DNA from: Acidobacteriota bacterium
Lineage (GTDB): Bacteria; Acidobacteriota; Vicinamibacteria; Vicinamibacterales; UBA8438
Direction of reading: 5' to 3'
Assembly (NCBI GenBank): GCA_011523845.1
Contig: WTFV01000178.1
Coordinates: forward strand, 62,001 to 126,000
Length of the DNA stretch: 64,000 nt
Position numbers and translations under genes: made by a program. The notes below the pieces were generated by a model, which was given only the letters and a program-made list of their open reading frames with translations, did no database searches and was not told the DNA's origin. Of the stretch, positions 1 through 8,089 are shown one piece after another. Each line of letters begins with the position of its first letter. Positions within the stretch are counted from its first letter, which is position 1.

Positions 1-1141
1 CGCCGGCCGGTAGCAGCTCCGCCATGCCCCGCACGTACGTCGCCTCCCGATCGGCCTGCAACAGTCCCGATGCCGGGGTAAGGCCGGGATCGGGTGGGAA
101 GAGGACGAGAAGGCCGAGCCCGAGCGGGATCCACAGCAGGCTGCGCAGCAGCACCTGCGTGAACGTGAACACGACCGCGGCGGTCTTCGCGTCCGTGTCG
201 CTACGACAGGCCATCGAGCGTTGGGCCAGGTAGCCGGTGCCGTCCGCGTTGATCTGGATGAGCCATTGGAGGCCGAACAACAGCAGCACCGCGGCCGTGG
301 CATCGCGCGCCCGGTCCGGGGTGAACGCGACTATCTGATGGGGCCGGATCCCGCCTGGTCCGCCCTCGGCGAAGAGGCCATGGAGCCGCTCGCCGACCGC
401 GCCGAGGCCGCCCACCTCCGTTACCACCACCGCCGCGAACGCCGCGGTGCCGAGCAGCATGACCGCGAGCTGCAGAACGTCGGTGGCGACCACGCTGCGC
501 AGCCCGCCGGTGGCGGAGTAGAACGTGGCCACGGCGAGGAGGAGCAGGATGGAGATCAGGTTGCCGGCGGTGTAGGTCCACACCTCCGGATCGTCCGGCG
601 GACCAATGGTCAGCGGCACGCCGATCCACTGGACGAAATCGACCACCGGGAGGAACAGCCCGTCCGGCAGCCATGCGTGCCAGAGCAGGAACGGCTCGGC
701 GATCTTCGCGGCGGCGAAGAAGACGAACGCCAGCACCGTGCAGTTGAAGATCGTCCCGAAGTACACCGCCTTGATGCCGCGCAGCACGGTCGCCGGGCGC
801 CGGCCGTAGCGCACCTCGGTCAGCTCGGCGTCGGTCAGCACCCCCGCCCGCCGCCAGCACGGCGCGAGCACGAAGCCCATCAGCAGGAACGCGAGCGCGT
901 AGATCCAGAGCTGCCAGAGCGCGAAGATGCCGGCGGTGGCGATGAGGCCGGTGACCAGCAGCGGGGTGTCGGCCGCGAACTGGGTCGCGGCCATGCTGAG
1001 GCCGGCCTGCCAGCCGGGCAGGCTGCGGTTGGCGAGGAAGTACTCGTCGAGATTCCGGGACGCGGCCCGCCGGTTGCGGAGGCCGGAGCCGACGGCGTAG
1101 GCGATGAACGCAGCGACGATCAGGAAATCGACAGCGGCCAT
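1..1141 (-). CDS. Sodium:solute symporter (SSS family), N-terminal part, runs off the window
   Basis: About 380 residues are readable on the minus strand, and the reading frame is still open at base 1. The protein is a chain of hydrophobic helices starting with MAAVDFLIVAAFIAYAVGSG, followed by the motif DEYFLANRSLPGW, which is typical of helix 1-2 of SSS symporters. FGLQWLIQINADGTGYLAQR and DREATYVRGM near the window edge are also characteristic of the family. It should import an organic solute with Na+ across the inner membrane; the substrate cannot be told. The ATG at 1141 is preceded in frame by a TGA three codons upstream, which fixes the earliest start. No good Shine-Dalgarno site is seen. 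Family members are usually 480-600 residues, so the C-terminal portion is missing here. Confidence 0.85.
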   Translation of the reverse strand, partial: MAAVDFLIVAAFIAYAVGSGLRNRRAASRNLDEYFLANRSLPGWQAGLSMAATQFAADTPLLVTGLIATAGIFALWQLWIYALAFLLMGFVLAPCWRRAGVLTDAELTEVRYGRRPATVLRGIKAVYFGTIFNCTVLAFVFFAAAKIAEPFLLWHAWLPDGLFLPVVDFVQWIGVPLTIGPPDDPEVWTYTAGNLISILLLLAVATFYSATGGLRSVVATDVLQLAVMLLGTAAFAAVVVTEVGGLGAVGERLHGLFAEGGPGGIRPHQIVAFTPDRARDATAAVLLLFGLQWLIQINADGTGYLAQRSMACRSDTDAKTAAVVFTFTQVLLRSLLWIPLGLGLLVLFPPDPGLTPASGLLQADREATYVRGMAELLPAG

Positions 1142-1233
1142 CGCGACGCTTCAGGTGCCTGGTGAGTCATCGTCATGCGCCGCCGGTCGCGGAGATCCGA
1201 CGGGCATACCCGTCAGGGGCAGGCGTCAACAAG

Positions 1234-1330
1234 CCGGCGCCCTGCATCGCTGCGGCGCCGCTATGCCCGTTCGGTCAAGGCGCGGCGCCCCGCGGCGTCA
1301 AGAAAACCGGCGCCCTGCGTCGCTGCGGCG
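1234..1330. repeat. Direct repeat pair, 24 bp, period 73 bp
   Basis: Two copies starting CCGGCGCCCTGC lie at 1234-1257 and 1307-1330 and differ at one base. They sit in the roughly 290-bp gene-free stretch between the divergent-side symporter start and the end of the next gene. No coding potential is convincing here. Confidence 0.7.
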
Positions 1331-1374
1331 GGGGCGGATTGCCTTGAACAATCCAAGTGTTGGTTGAAACGGAA

Positions 1375-1403
1375 ACGGCCGGAGGTGTTCGGCCCCCGGC
1401 CGT
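1375..1403 (-). terminator. Hairpin downstream of the 1430-2431 gene
   Basis: Arms ACGGCCGG (1375-1382) and CCGGCCGT (1396-1403) form an 8-bp GC stem. Read on the minus strand, the stem is followed by TTCCGTTT. It lies 27 bases beyond the stop codon of the gene above it. The T-tract is imperfect, so termination efficiency is uncertain. Confidence 0.45.
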
Positions 1404-1429
1404 CTCGAAATCGCGAGCGGAGTGATCTC

Positions 1430-2431
1430 CTACGGGAGCGACGTCACCTTCTGCGTGTTTTTCCGCCGCGCGCCGCCCAGGATGCCGGTCAGGCCGTAGT
1501 TGCCCTCGTGGCAGGCGTACTCGTAGAGCACGCCGTCGGTGCGCCGGAACGGAATGGCGGCGCTGAAGGGCCGCGTCAGATTGTTCGGATCCTCGAACGT
1601 GAACTCGTACATCACCGTGTCGGGATCGAGGCGCGTGAACCGCTCGACCAGGTAGGTGTCGCGGGAAGACCCGGCGAAGTTGGTCGCCCGGGCGAAGTTC
1701 GTCGTCTCGACGACCAGGGTCTCGCCTTCCCAGCGCCCGCGCGAGTCGCCCACCCACTGGCGGATGTCGCCGTGCGGCCGGTCGATGGGGATGATGCGCA
1801 CGTTGTGGATGTGCTCGTTGAGCAGCGCCACGTAGCCCGGCGCCTGGAAGATGTGGACGTTGTTGTTGTAGGCGCCGGGCCGCATCGGCGGTCCCGAGTT
1901 CGAGCCCATCAGGCAGCGGTCGCCCAGGGTGCGGTCCGTGTAGTGGTCGGCGAAGCCGTTGCGCATGTTGAGGCGGTTGATGGCGCGGGCGTCGCGGTAC
2001 TCCTCGGTGTAGGGGATCCGGCCGTCCGGCGGATCGACGACCAGCGAGGTCCGCTTGTCGCTGGTGAGCTCGATGCCCCGCTCGTACCAGAACTCGTTGT
2101 AGGAGAGCACCCCGCCCTCGGCGCGCGGCTGGTAGCCGGCGCTCGGCGCGCCCTCGATCGGGTCGAACAGGTCGCGGTTCAGGCGCACCCGCTCCGAGGC
2201 TTCGAAGGCGGCAGCTTCCTCCGCGCCGAGCGTCTCCCGCCCGGCCAGCGCCGCGGGGCGCTCGAGCGGCGTCAGGGTGCGGAAGGTGAAGATGCCGGAG
2301 ATGTCCGGCTGCCCGTCCGGGGTCCGCATCGGCAGGGTCGGGGCATCCGACTGTGCGGCGACCGGGATCGGCGCGGCCAGGACGACCGCCAGCAGGGCGG
2401 CGAGCACGGCGACGCAACGAGGACTCGTCAT
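1430..2431 (-). CDS. Secreted protein of an unnamed acidobacterial family (copy 1 of 3)
   Basis: 333 residues. A signal peptide (MTSPRCVAVLAALLAVVLAA, cleavage near VAAQS) precedes a conserved region beginning TPDGQPDISGIF. Shared motifs are RWEGETLVVETTNF in the middle and YACHEGNYGL near the end. Two paralogues in this window (6891-7811 and 36571-37392) carry the same order of motifs, so this is a real family, but I cannot assign a reaction. The start at 2431 follows GGGAG with 7 bases of spacing. A -10-like TAGGAT lies about 38 bases upstream. It is likely periplasmic or surface-exposed. A longer open frame upstream (to 2827) is not used, because the signal peptide marks the start. Confidence 0.85.
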   Translation of the reverse strand: MTSPRCVAVLAALLAVVLAAPIPVAAQSDAPTLPMRTPDGQPDISGIFTFRTLTPLERPAALAGRETLGAEEAAAFEASERVRLNRDLFDPIEGAPSAGYQPRAEGGVLSYNEFWYERGIELTSDKRTSLVVDPPDGRIPYTEEYRDARAINRLNMRNGFADHYTDRTLGDRCLMGSNSGPPMRPGAYNNNVHIFQAPGYVALLNEHIHNVRIIPIDRPHGDIRQWVGDSRGRWEGETLVVETTNFARATNFAGSSRDTYLVERFTRLDPDTVMYEFTFEDPNNLTRPFSAAIPFRRTDGVLYEYACHEGNYGLTGILGGARRKNTQKVTSLP

Positions 2432-2468
2432 CTCGATACTCCCTGTTTCAGTAGCGATGTTTCGGGCA

Positions 2469-2474
2469 ATCCTA
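2469..2474 (-). promoter_or_regulatory. Candidate -10 element for the 1430-2431 gene
   Basis: TAGGAT on the minus strand in the context GGTAGGATTG. The related context GCTAGGATTG appears upstream of the paralogue at 6891-7811. No clear -35 is visible. Confidence 0.35.
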
Positions 2475-2531
2475 CCGCGAAACGCAGGCGTTCCGATCAC
2501 GGAAACCCGCAGGTTCGGGTCGGGCGTGAAG

Positions 2532-3506
2532 TCAGTGCGAGTCCGATCTTGGGAACCGGCGCGGCGGCGGAATCGTCGGCGGTCTTCGCTGCTGGTCGCT
2601 GTTCCAGATAACGCGGCCCGGGCCGCCCGCCCCGATTGCCTCCGCGACCCGCTCCCTGACGCGGTCCGGTGACGAACCGTGTCCTTGCAGGTAGGCGGTG
2701 ATGCCGCTGGCCTCGAATACGTGTTCCAGGTTGCCCGCGGTCGCGGTGATGTCCTGCCTCGCCCTGCCGACGGTCCTCGTCTCGATGCGGGTGTGGTCGT
2801 CTTCGCAACGTATTGCGACGTGCTCATATCGGGAGCGCCGCATGCTCGTTATCGAAGCCTCGACGATGTTCTCCGGCTCGACCAGCAGGCCCTCGTTCAA
2901 CGGTCGAATCTCGTCCTGCGCTGCCATCTGATACAGCTTTTCGGCGATTGCCCACCTCGCGACGATCGATTCGAGCTCGAGCGGAGCCAACGTGTTCACC
3001 GCCCTCGCCAGGCCGTGGGGGTCGTGCTTCGCCGCGGCGGCCACGTCGTAGAGGTCGCGGACCGGACTCTCGGTTCCACGTCCACGCAGCTTCCCGGTCA
3101 GAACCTGACAGGTGCTCAGGACTGTCAGTCCGACGCCGTCCACGCGCGCCGCCTCGTGGCCGCGTCGCGGCGTGGGGTCCATCCTGGCGAGATCCAGTCT
3201 CCCTTCCGCGAACTGCACCTTGCAGACGCGATCGTACACCTCGACGGGCTCGCCGCCGACCTTCTGGAGCTCCTCGTGCAGCCAACGGCCGTTGCGGGCC
3301 AGCAGGACATCACGCTCACTTGCCTCGGCAACGGTGAGGTCGATGTCCGTGCTGACGCGGTGACCCCATCGCGCGGCCAGCAGCGTTCCGCCGCCGAGTC
3401 TCCATCCGTCGGCCTTGTCGTCAAGACCGCTCCGCGCCGCCAGCAGGGTGTCCCGCGTGCGCTTCCACAGCGCTTGGGCCGGGCGTGGAAGCGTCAGCTC
3501 CTCCAC
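2532..3506 (-). CDS. Nucleotidyltransferase of the AbiEii/AbiGii toxin family
   Basis: 324 residues from a GTG at 3506. The key motif WRLGGGTLLAARWGHR followed by STDIDLTV is the nucleotidyltransferase signature (GG, then DxD) of AbiEii-type toxins, which in characterised type IV systems pyrimidylate tRNA acceptor stems or otherwise use NTPs to inhibit growth. The rest of the protein (CQVLTGKLRGRG, RDLYDVAAAAKHDP) also fits the family. It overlaps the stop of the upstream gene by 13 bases, indicating translational coupling. The open frame extends to 3770, but that part is a shadow of the upstream gene. The usual AbiEi winged-helix antitoxin is not recognisable next to it. Confidence 0.75.
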   Translation of the reverse strand: MEELTLPRPAQALWKRTRDTLLAARSGLDDKADGWRLGGGTLLAARWGHRVSTDIDLTVAEASERDVLLARNGRWLHEELQKVGGEPVEVYDRVCKVQFAEGRLDLARMDPTPRRGHEAARVDGVGLTVLSTCQVLTGKLRGRGTESPVRDLYDVAAAAKHDPHGLARAVNTLAPLELESIVARWAIAEKLYQMAAQDEIRPLNEGLLVEPENIVEASITSMRRSRYEHVAIRCEDDHTRIETRTVGRARQDITATAGNLEHVFEASGITAYLQGHGSSPDRVRERVAEAIGAGGPGRVIWNSDQQRRPPTIPPPRRFPRSDSH

Positions 3507-3958
3507 GTCGGAACCCCCTCGTATTCCGGTACGTCGGCCGCGCGGTTGAGGAGGCGTATCCTGCCCGGAAAGGGGAACTCCGACCGATGCAGGGCGGCCA
3601 CGAGTTGCCGCCACGTGTAGGCGTGCTCGGCCCACGCCTTGAAGATCTCCCGCGGCGTCGCCTCGGCGGCCCACATGTTGACGATGTTCTTCTGCCGCCG
3701 GGTCGGTTCGGGCTCTCGTATCGCCTCGTACAGCTCCAAGGCCGTCGGCGGCTCGGGCCAGCCGGCGCAACTGCTGAACAGGCGCGATTCAACGGCCGCG
3801 CTGTTGCGTCCCGTCCGATTGGGATCGTGGTCCGGCCATAGCAGATCGAGCCATTTGCGAGGCGCCGGTTCGTCGCTGAAGGCCTCGGGCGCCGCCAGGA
3901 CGCAGTGGCCATGGTCGTCCGGATCGTAGAAGTACGGGTCCCACTTGCGGTCGTTCAT
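3494..3958 (-). CDS. Unknown protein coupled to the AbiEii-type toxin
   Basis: 154 residues, beginning MNDRKWDPYFYDPDDHGH and ending GVPTWRS. No family is recognised: it lacks the winged-helix N-terminus and basic look of AbiEi antitoxins and is shorter than most of them. It contains a tryptophan- and proline-rich central part (LDLLWPDHDP) and two predicted amphipathic helices (NIVNMWAAEATPREIFKAW). Because it overlaps the toxin start by 13 bases and lies first in the pair, it is the obvious candidate antitoxin or regulator, but this is inference from position. A -10-like TAGAGT lies about 18 bases before the ATG. Confidence 0.6.
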   Translation of the reverse strand: MNDRKWDPYFYDPDDHGHCVLAAPEAFSDEPAPRKWLDLLWPDHDPNRTGRNSAAVESRLFSSCAGWPEPPTALELYEAIREPEPTRRQKNIVNMWAAEATPREIFKAWAEHAYTWRQLVAALHRSEFPFPGRIRLLNRAADVPEYEGVPTWRS

Positions 3959-4468
3959 CGTCTGGTCCGTCCATTTACTCTAACTGCGATCCTGCTCGCT
4001 CAGGCGGGAAATATGCATGTCGTCAAGGAACTCCAACGCCGATCGCCAGCAAGATGTTCCGAGAGGCCAAGTCCCTGAGGTCGCGACGACCCACGGCCGG
4101 ACTTCATTGGCGGTCCGTTCGTGTCTTGTTGTCAAGGATGGCTTCTTCGTTCTCCACAAGACCGGTTCCTGACAAGAGTATTCCCGGCCCTTCGAGCCCT
4201 TCCAGCGCCGCATGTACGAGTCTTCTTGTTTTGTACCAGCCACGTAGTCCGCCTTGACGGTATGCAAGGAAGACGTCGAGCACGATCGTTGTTGCTGGTT
4301 CGCTCGTGCCCATCGGTATCGATGGCACTATCAGTGTCCTTGGCCGTCCCTTGCTCTTCTCTTCGACTTCGGACTTGCAGTCGGGATTGTCGCGACCGCA
4401 AGTAATGTGTTCATCCGGTGGGTTCCTGGCCTCTGCGTATGCGATCCGCTCCGATGCCAGCGTGTCCG
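3959..4468. other. Gene-poor 510-bp stretch, lower GC, possible decayed gene
   Basis: This stretch is visibly less GC-rich than its neighbours. On the minus strand a frame ending at 4104 gives peptide such as PRTLIVPSIPMGTSEPATTI, and another frame ending at 3980 gives GTWPLGTSCWRSALEFLDDM. Neither has a clear start, and I recognise no domain. It may be a frameshifted remnant associated with the toxin locus. No RNA gene is seen. Confidence 0.3.
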
Positions 4469-6886
4469 TCAGAACCGGAACAGCCGGTTGAACTTGATGA
4501 TGAACGCCCGATTCGTCGGCCCCAGGTAGGAGCGGGTCAGGCCGGTGTCGCGCTCCTCGTTGAACACGATGAACAGCTCGCTGCCCGGCTGATACTCCCA
4601 GCGGAAGCGGATGTTGGCCGACATAGCGTTGCGGCTCGAGTTGTACTGCACGAGCGCGCTGGTGAACATCAGCGGCGTCATGGTGTAGGTCACGCGGGCG
4701 CCGAACAGGTTGGTCGTGAACTCCCCCTCCGCCAGGTCGATCCAGTTGACCGAGTAGAGCGGCTCGACCGAGAACTGGTCCGTGAGGCTGGCCCGGCCGC
4801 GCGTGACGGTCAGCGCCGTCTTGTGGCCGCTGTAGAAGGAGCCGTGCTCGGCGAGCACGTTGGCCGACCAGCGGCGCTGCTGTCCGAAGTTGTAGCCGGC
4901 GCCGAGGTTGGTGAAGTCGTAGCCGCTGACCGGCAGGGTCACGCCGCGCGAGATCTCGAACGGCCGGGGCAGGAACTCGTACGAGCGCATGCCGCTCAGC
5001 AGGAGCTGGTCGCTGTTGTCGAGCTCGATGCCGAACGAGGCGAGCGACTCGCGGGTCTCCACCGCGCCGGCCAGATTCTCGACGTAGGCGACCGAGCCGG
5101 TCCACAGGAACCGGCGGACCCAGTCGATCGACTGCGGGCGCGGACTGAAGCGGAACTCCGCGAAGCTGCGGCGCATGTCGCGGCGGCGCACGAACCCGAT
5201 CTCCGGGTTGAAGTCGTCGCCCACCAGCAGGTGCTCGAGCTGCACCCCGTAGCGGTCCCCCAGGTACTCCAGGTGCGCGCGGTAGCTGGTGTCGTTGCCG
5301 GTCCTTCCGTCGGTACGGGTCCGGGCCCAGTGGGTATTGATGTTCAGGTCGTCGTAGAAGCCGAAGATGGCGTCCACGCCGTAGGCCTCGTTGCTGCCGA
5401 CGCCGTCGAGGGCGACCGAGCGGTTGGTGTACATGGCGCCCACGCTGCTGCGCCGCAGGACGTCACGCCGGGCGCGCAGCACGCTGAAGTTCGTGGCGCG
5501 CGCTCCCGCCGTCTCCGAGTTCCCGGACTGGATGTTGAGGGCGCCGAGGGTGAACGCGCCGGCCCGCCCGGTGAGCCGCCCGCCGGCCCGCAGCGGCACC
5601 TCCTGCGCCACCGGGCCTCCGCTCAGGCCGATGCGGCGGCTGTAGAAGAGGACGGGCGTGTCCGTCGCCCCCGCCAGGCGTCCGCTCGTCGCCGCGCCGC
5701 CGAAGCGGAAGGTCCCCTGGTTCTCCAGAAAGAACTCGCGCTTCTCGGGGAAGAAGAGGTTGAAGCGGGTCAGGTTGATCTGTTGCTCGTCGGCCTCCAC
5801 CTGCGCGAAGTCGGGGTTGGCGGTGAAGTCGGCGGTCAGTCCCTGCGTCACGCCGTACTTGATGTCGACCCCGCCGTCCCAGCCGATCTCGTTCGCGAGC
5901 GGGGGCGAAGCGACGGGGCTGGTCGTCAGGTCGCCGATGCCGTACGGCTTGACCTCGAACAGCCGCGACGCCGGCGGGGCTTCTATCCCGACCAGGGTGG
6001 CGGCCAGCGACGCGCGGAAGTGGCCGCGCAGCCCCTGCGCGGCGGACAGCGGCGTCAGGTAGGACGACTCGTTTTTCCAGCGGTTGACCCGCCGGGCCTG
6101 GAAGCCCCAGATCTGGGGGCCCTCGCCGCGGTAGCGGAGCGACTTGAAGGGCAGGGCCGCTTCCATCACCCAGCCCCCCTGCATCCGGCCGACCGACACG
6201 TCGTACACCGGGTTCCAGTCCAGGTTCGGCTGCGACTCGTTGGTGAGCTGCGCGTCGAGCCGGCCGCCCACCGCCGACACCTCGAACAGCACCACGTTGC
6301 GCCGGTCGTAGAAGGTGTCCAGCGACCAGGCGAAGTTGTCGTCGCGCACGATGCGGATGTTGTCGCGGCGCATCTCGCTGGCGATGATCCGGTCCGGCCG
6401 CGTCTCCCAGCAGCGAGCGACCACGTAGACGTTGTCGTCGTCGAAGAGCAGCCAGACCTCGGTGCGCTCGGTGGCCGGCTCGCCCTCGGCCGGGTCGTTC
6501 TGGATGAAGTCCGACATCGGCTTGACGAGCTCGTAGACGGCTTCGCTCAGGACGCCGTCGATGCTCATCGGCTCGTCGATCCGCGTGGCCCGGATGGTCA
6601 CCCCGGAGGCGTCGCGGACGATCACCTCGGGCGGAACCGGCGGCGGCGGGCCCAAGATCTGCGTCGGCGGGAGCTGCAGGCCGCCCTGCGGCGCCGGCGC
6701 GCCGAGCACCGGCGTCGTTCCGGGCGGCAGGACACCGCCTGCGATGAGCAGGACTGCGTGGGTGAAGACAGCGCGCAGCAGTGCAGCAGCGGAACGCACT
6801 ATCGACCCCGGCCGCGGGGGACCGGGAAACCGGCTCCGGTCCGAAACGGAGAGCGAGGACTCCGGAAGCACAGTGCGGCAGAGCAT
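4469..6886 (-). CDS. DUF5916 protein with N-terminal CBM9-like domain, outer membrane
   Basis: 805 residues from ATG 6886; a GTG at 6799 would start directly at the signal-peptide-like segment VRSAAALLRAVFTHAVLLIA and may be the true start. Residues about 100-290 (IDGVLSEAVYELVKPMSDF, VWLLFDDDNVYVVARCWET) match the carbohydrate-binding family 9-like domain. The remainder (FFPEKREFFLENQGTFRFGG, YSRRIGLS) is the DUF5916 beta-barrel region. The protein ends in RLFRF, an aromatic C-terminus expected for BAM-dependent outer-membrane proteins. The role is presumed binding or uptake of a carbohydrate or peptide at the outer membrane. Only 4 bases separate it from the stop of the 6891-7811 gene if the long start is used, so the two probably form one transcript. 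Confidence 0.85.
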   Translation of the reverse strand: MLCRTVLPESSLSVSDRSRFPGPPRPGSIVRSAAALLRAVFTHAVLLIAGGVLPPGTTPVLGAPAPQGGLQLPPTQILGPPPPVPPEVIVRDASGVTIRATRIDEPMSIDGVLSEAVYELVKPMSDFIQNDPAEGEPATERTEVWLLFDDDNVYVVARCWETRPDRIIASEMRRDNIRIVRDDNFAWSLDTFYDRRNVVLFEVSAVGGRLDAQLTNESQPNLDWNPVYDVSVGRMQGGWVMEAALPFKSLRYRGEGPQIWGFQARRVNRWKNESSYLTPLSAAQGLRGHFRASLAATLVGIEAPPASRLFEVKPYGIGDLTTSPVASPPLANEIGWDGGVDIKYGVTQGLTADFTANPDFAQVEADEQQINLTRFNLFFPEKREFFLENQGTFRFGGAATSGRLAGATDTPVLFYSRRIGLSGGPVAQEVPLRAGGRLTGRAGAFTLGALNIQSGNSETAGARATNFSVLRARRDVLRRSSVGAMYTNRSVALDGVGSNEAYGVDAIFGFYDDLNINTHWARTRTDGRTGNDTSYRAHLEYLGDRYGVQLEHLLVGDDFNPEIGFVRRRDMRRSFAEFRFSPRPQSIDWVRRFLWTGSVAYVENLAGAVETRESLASFGIELDNSDQLLLSGMRSYEFLPRPFEISRGVTLPVSGYDFTNLGAGYNFGQQRRWSANVLAEHGSFYSGHKTALTVTRGRASLTDQFSVEPLYSVNWIDLAEGEFTTNLFGARVTYTMTPLMFTSALVQYNSSRNAMSANIRFRWEYQPGSELFIVFNEERDTGLTRSYLGPTNRAFIIKFNRLFRF

Positions 6887-6890
6887 CGAC

Positions 6891-7811
6891 CTACCGCGTT
6901 CCTTCCGCCTGGGCTTCCTCCAGCCGGGCGATCTCGAGCGTGGCGGTCATGCCGGTGTTCCCCTCGTGGCAGGCGAACTCGAACATGTCGCCCTCGGTGG
7001 GCGGCATCAGGATCGTCGCCGTCCAGGGTTGCGTCCACAGGTCCGGATCCTCGAAGGTCACCGCGTAGCTCACCGTGTCTTCGTCGACGCGGGTGAAGCG
7101 CTCGACGAGGCGCATGCCGCCCTGCGACAGCCCACGGAACCACTGCGCCGGGCTGAAGTTGGTGGTCTCGACGACCAGCGTGTCCCCTTCCCAGTGCCCG
7201 CGCGAGTCGCCGAGCCACTGCCGCACATGGCCCGGCAGGTGCGGCCGGCCGTCGAGCGGGATGATGCGGAACTCGTGCACCATCTCGAAGAGGAGTAGCA
7301 CGTGGTCCGGCGTCTGTGCGATGTGGATGTTCTGGCTGTAGGGGCCGCCGAGACGCGGAATGCCGTACGAGATGCAGCGCTCCTGCGGGCTGCGGCCCTC
7401 CGGCCCCTCGCTCGTCTGTCCCGGGCGGGCCCGGACGCGCTCCAGGCCGGCCTCGGAGTACGGGATGCGGCCGTTCGGGGGATCGACGATCATCGCGGTG
7501 CGCCCGTCCGACAGGCTGCGCTCCCACCAGACCACCCGGCGCGCCCCGACGCCCTCGGTCGATCGTTGCGCGGCGTTGACCTCGGCAATCTCGGCGTCCG
7601 TCAGCAGCTCCCGGTCGCCCTGCTCCTCGGGGCGTTCGAGCGGCGTCGCCGTCCCGTGGCTCCAGATGCCGTTCAGATCCGGCGCGCCCCAGGGCGTGCG
7701 CGGCGCGGCCGCCTGGCCCGCGGCGGCCTTCGGAATCCAGACGATCGCGGCGATCAGCGCCAGCGCCGCGACGGTGGCGATGCGGAACCGGCGGCGTTTC
7801 ACGTCGTGCAT
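6891..7811 (-). CDS. Secreted protein of an unnamed acidobacterial family (copy 2 of 3)
   Basis: 306 residues. The N-terminus MHDVKRRRFRIATVAALALI is a signal peptide ending near AAAGQAAA. The family motifs seen in the 1430-2431 paralogue recur: GAPDLNGIWSHGTATPLERP, HWEGDTLVVETTNFSP and FEFACHEGNTGM. The ATG at 7811 is preferred over the ATG at 7823 because GAGGA lies about 7 bases before it. The gene is immediately followed by the DUF5916 outer-membrane gene, which suggests a shared envelope function, for example a periplasmic partner; no enzymatic motif is recognisable. Confidence 0.85.
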   Translation of the reverse strand: MHDVKRRRFRIATVAALALIAAIVWIPKAAAGQAAAPRTPWGAPDLNGIWSHGTATPLERPEEQGDRELLTDAEIAEVNAAQRSTEGVGARRVVWWERSLSDGRTAMIVDPPNGRIPYSEAGLERVRARPGQTSEGPEGRSPQERCISYGIPRLGGPYSQNIHIAQTPDHVLLLFEMVHEFRIIPLDGRPHLPGHVRQWLGDSRGHWEGDTLVVETTNFSPAQWFRGLSQGGMRLVERFTRVDEDTVSYAVTFEDPDLWTQPWTATILMPPTEGDMFEFACHEGNTGMTATLEIARLEEAQAEGTR

Positions 7812-7897
7812 GGGTGTCCTCATCCGGCAGCCGGCGGCGGAAAGCCCGGCCGCGTTCGCGCGGCCCATCCCGTCCGGACCGCGTTGCTCCTGGGTCA

Positions 7898-7955
7898 ATC
7901 CTAGCCCGGAAATCGTCGCCTGCGGCTCCGATTCCCGCCCAACCAACCCTCTCGC
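7898..7955 (-). promoter_or_regulatory. Upstream element shared with the PQQ-propeller gene, includes TAGGAT
   Basis: About 90-145 bases before the start of the 6891-7811 gene, the minus strand reads GAGAGGGTTGG, then GGAGCCG, then TTTCCGGGCTAGGATTG. A closely similar block lies at 16080-16135, at a similar distance before the PQQ-propeller gene. The TAGGAT at 7898-7903 could be a -10 element. The block may be a shared promoter or a dispersed intergenic repeat. Confidence 0.4.
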
Positions 7956-8089
7956 CCGTTCAACGGTCCAGTCTCCCGGCGCCGGTCGCGGCCGTTGCAC
8001 GGCAGCGGCTTGCCGGCCCTTGCCGGCCCTGCCCCGGCACCTCGGATCGGCTAGGATATATGCCCGGTTTCAAACAGAGGAGAGTCAGT

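Noticed and set aside
2532..3770. Longer start for the AbiEii-type toxin
   Set aside because: The extra N-terminal residues are an out-of-frame copy of the upstream coding gene; the GTG at 3506 matches the coupled arrangement.
4418..7096. Very long open frame on the plus strand across the DUF5916 gene
   Set aside because: It is an antisense shadow typical of 70 percent GC DNA. The minus-strand frame has a leader, domain motifs and an outer-membrane terminus; the plus frame has none.
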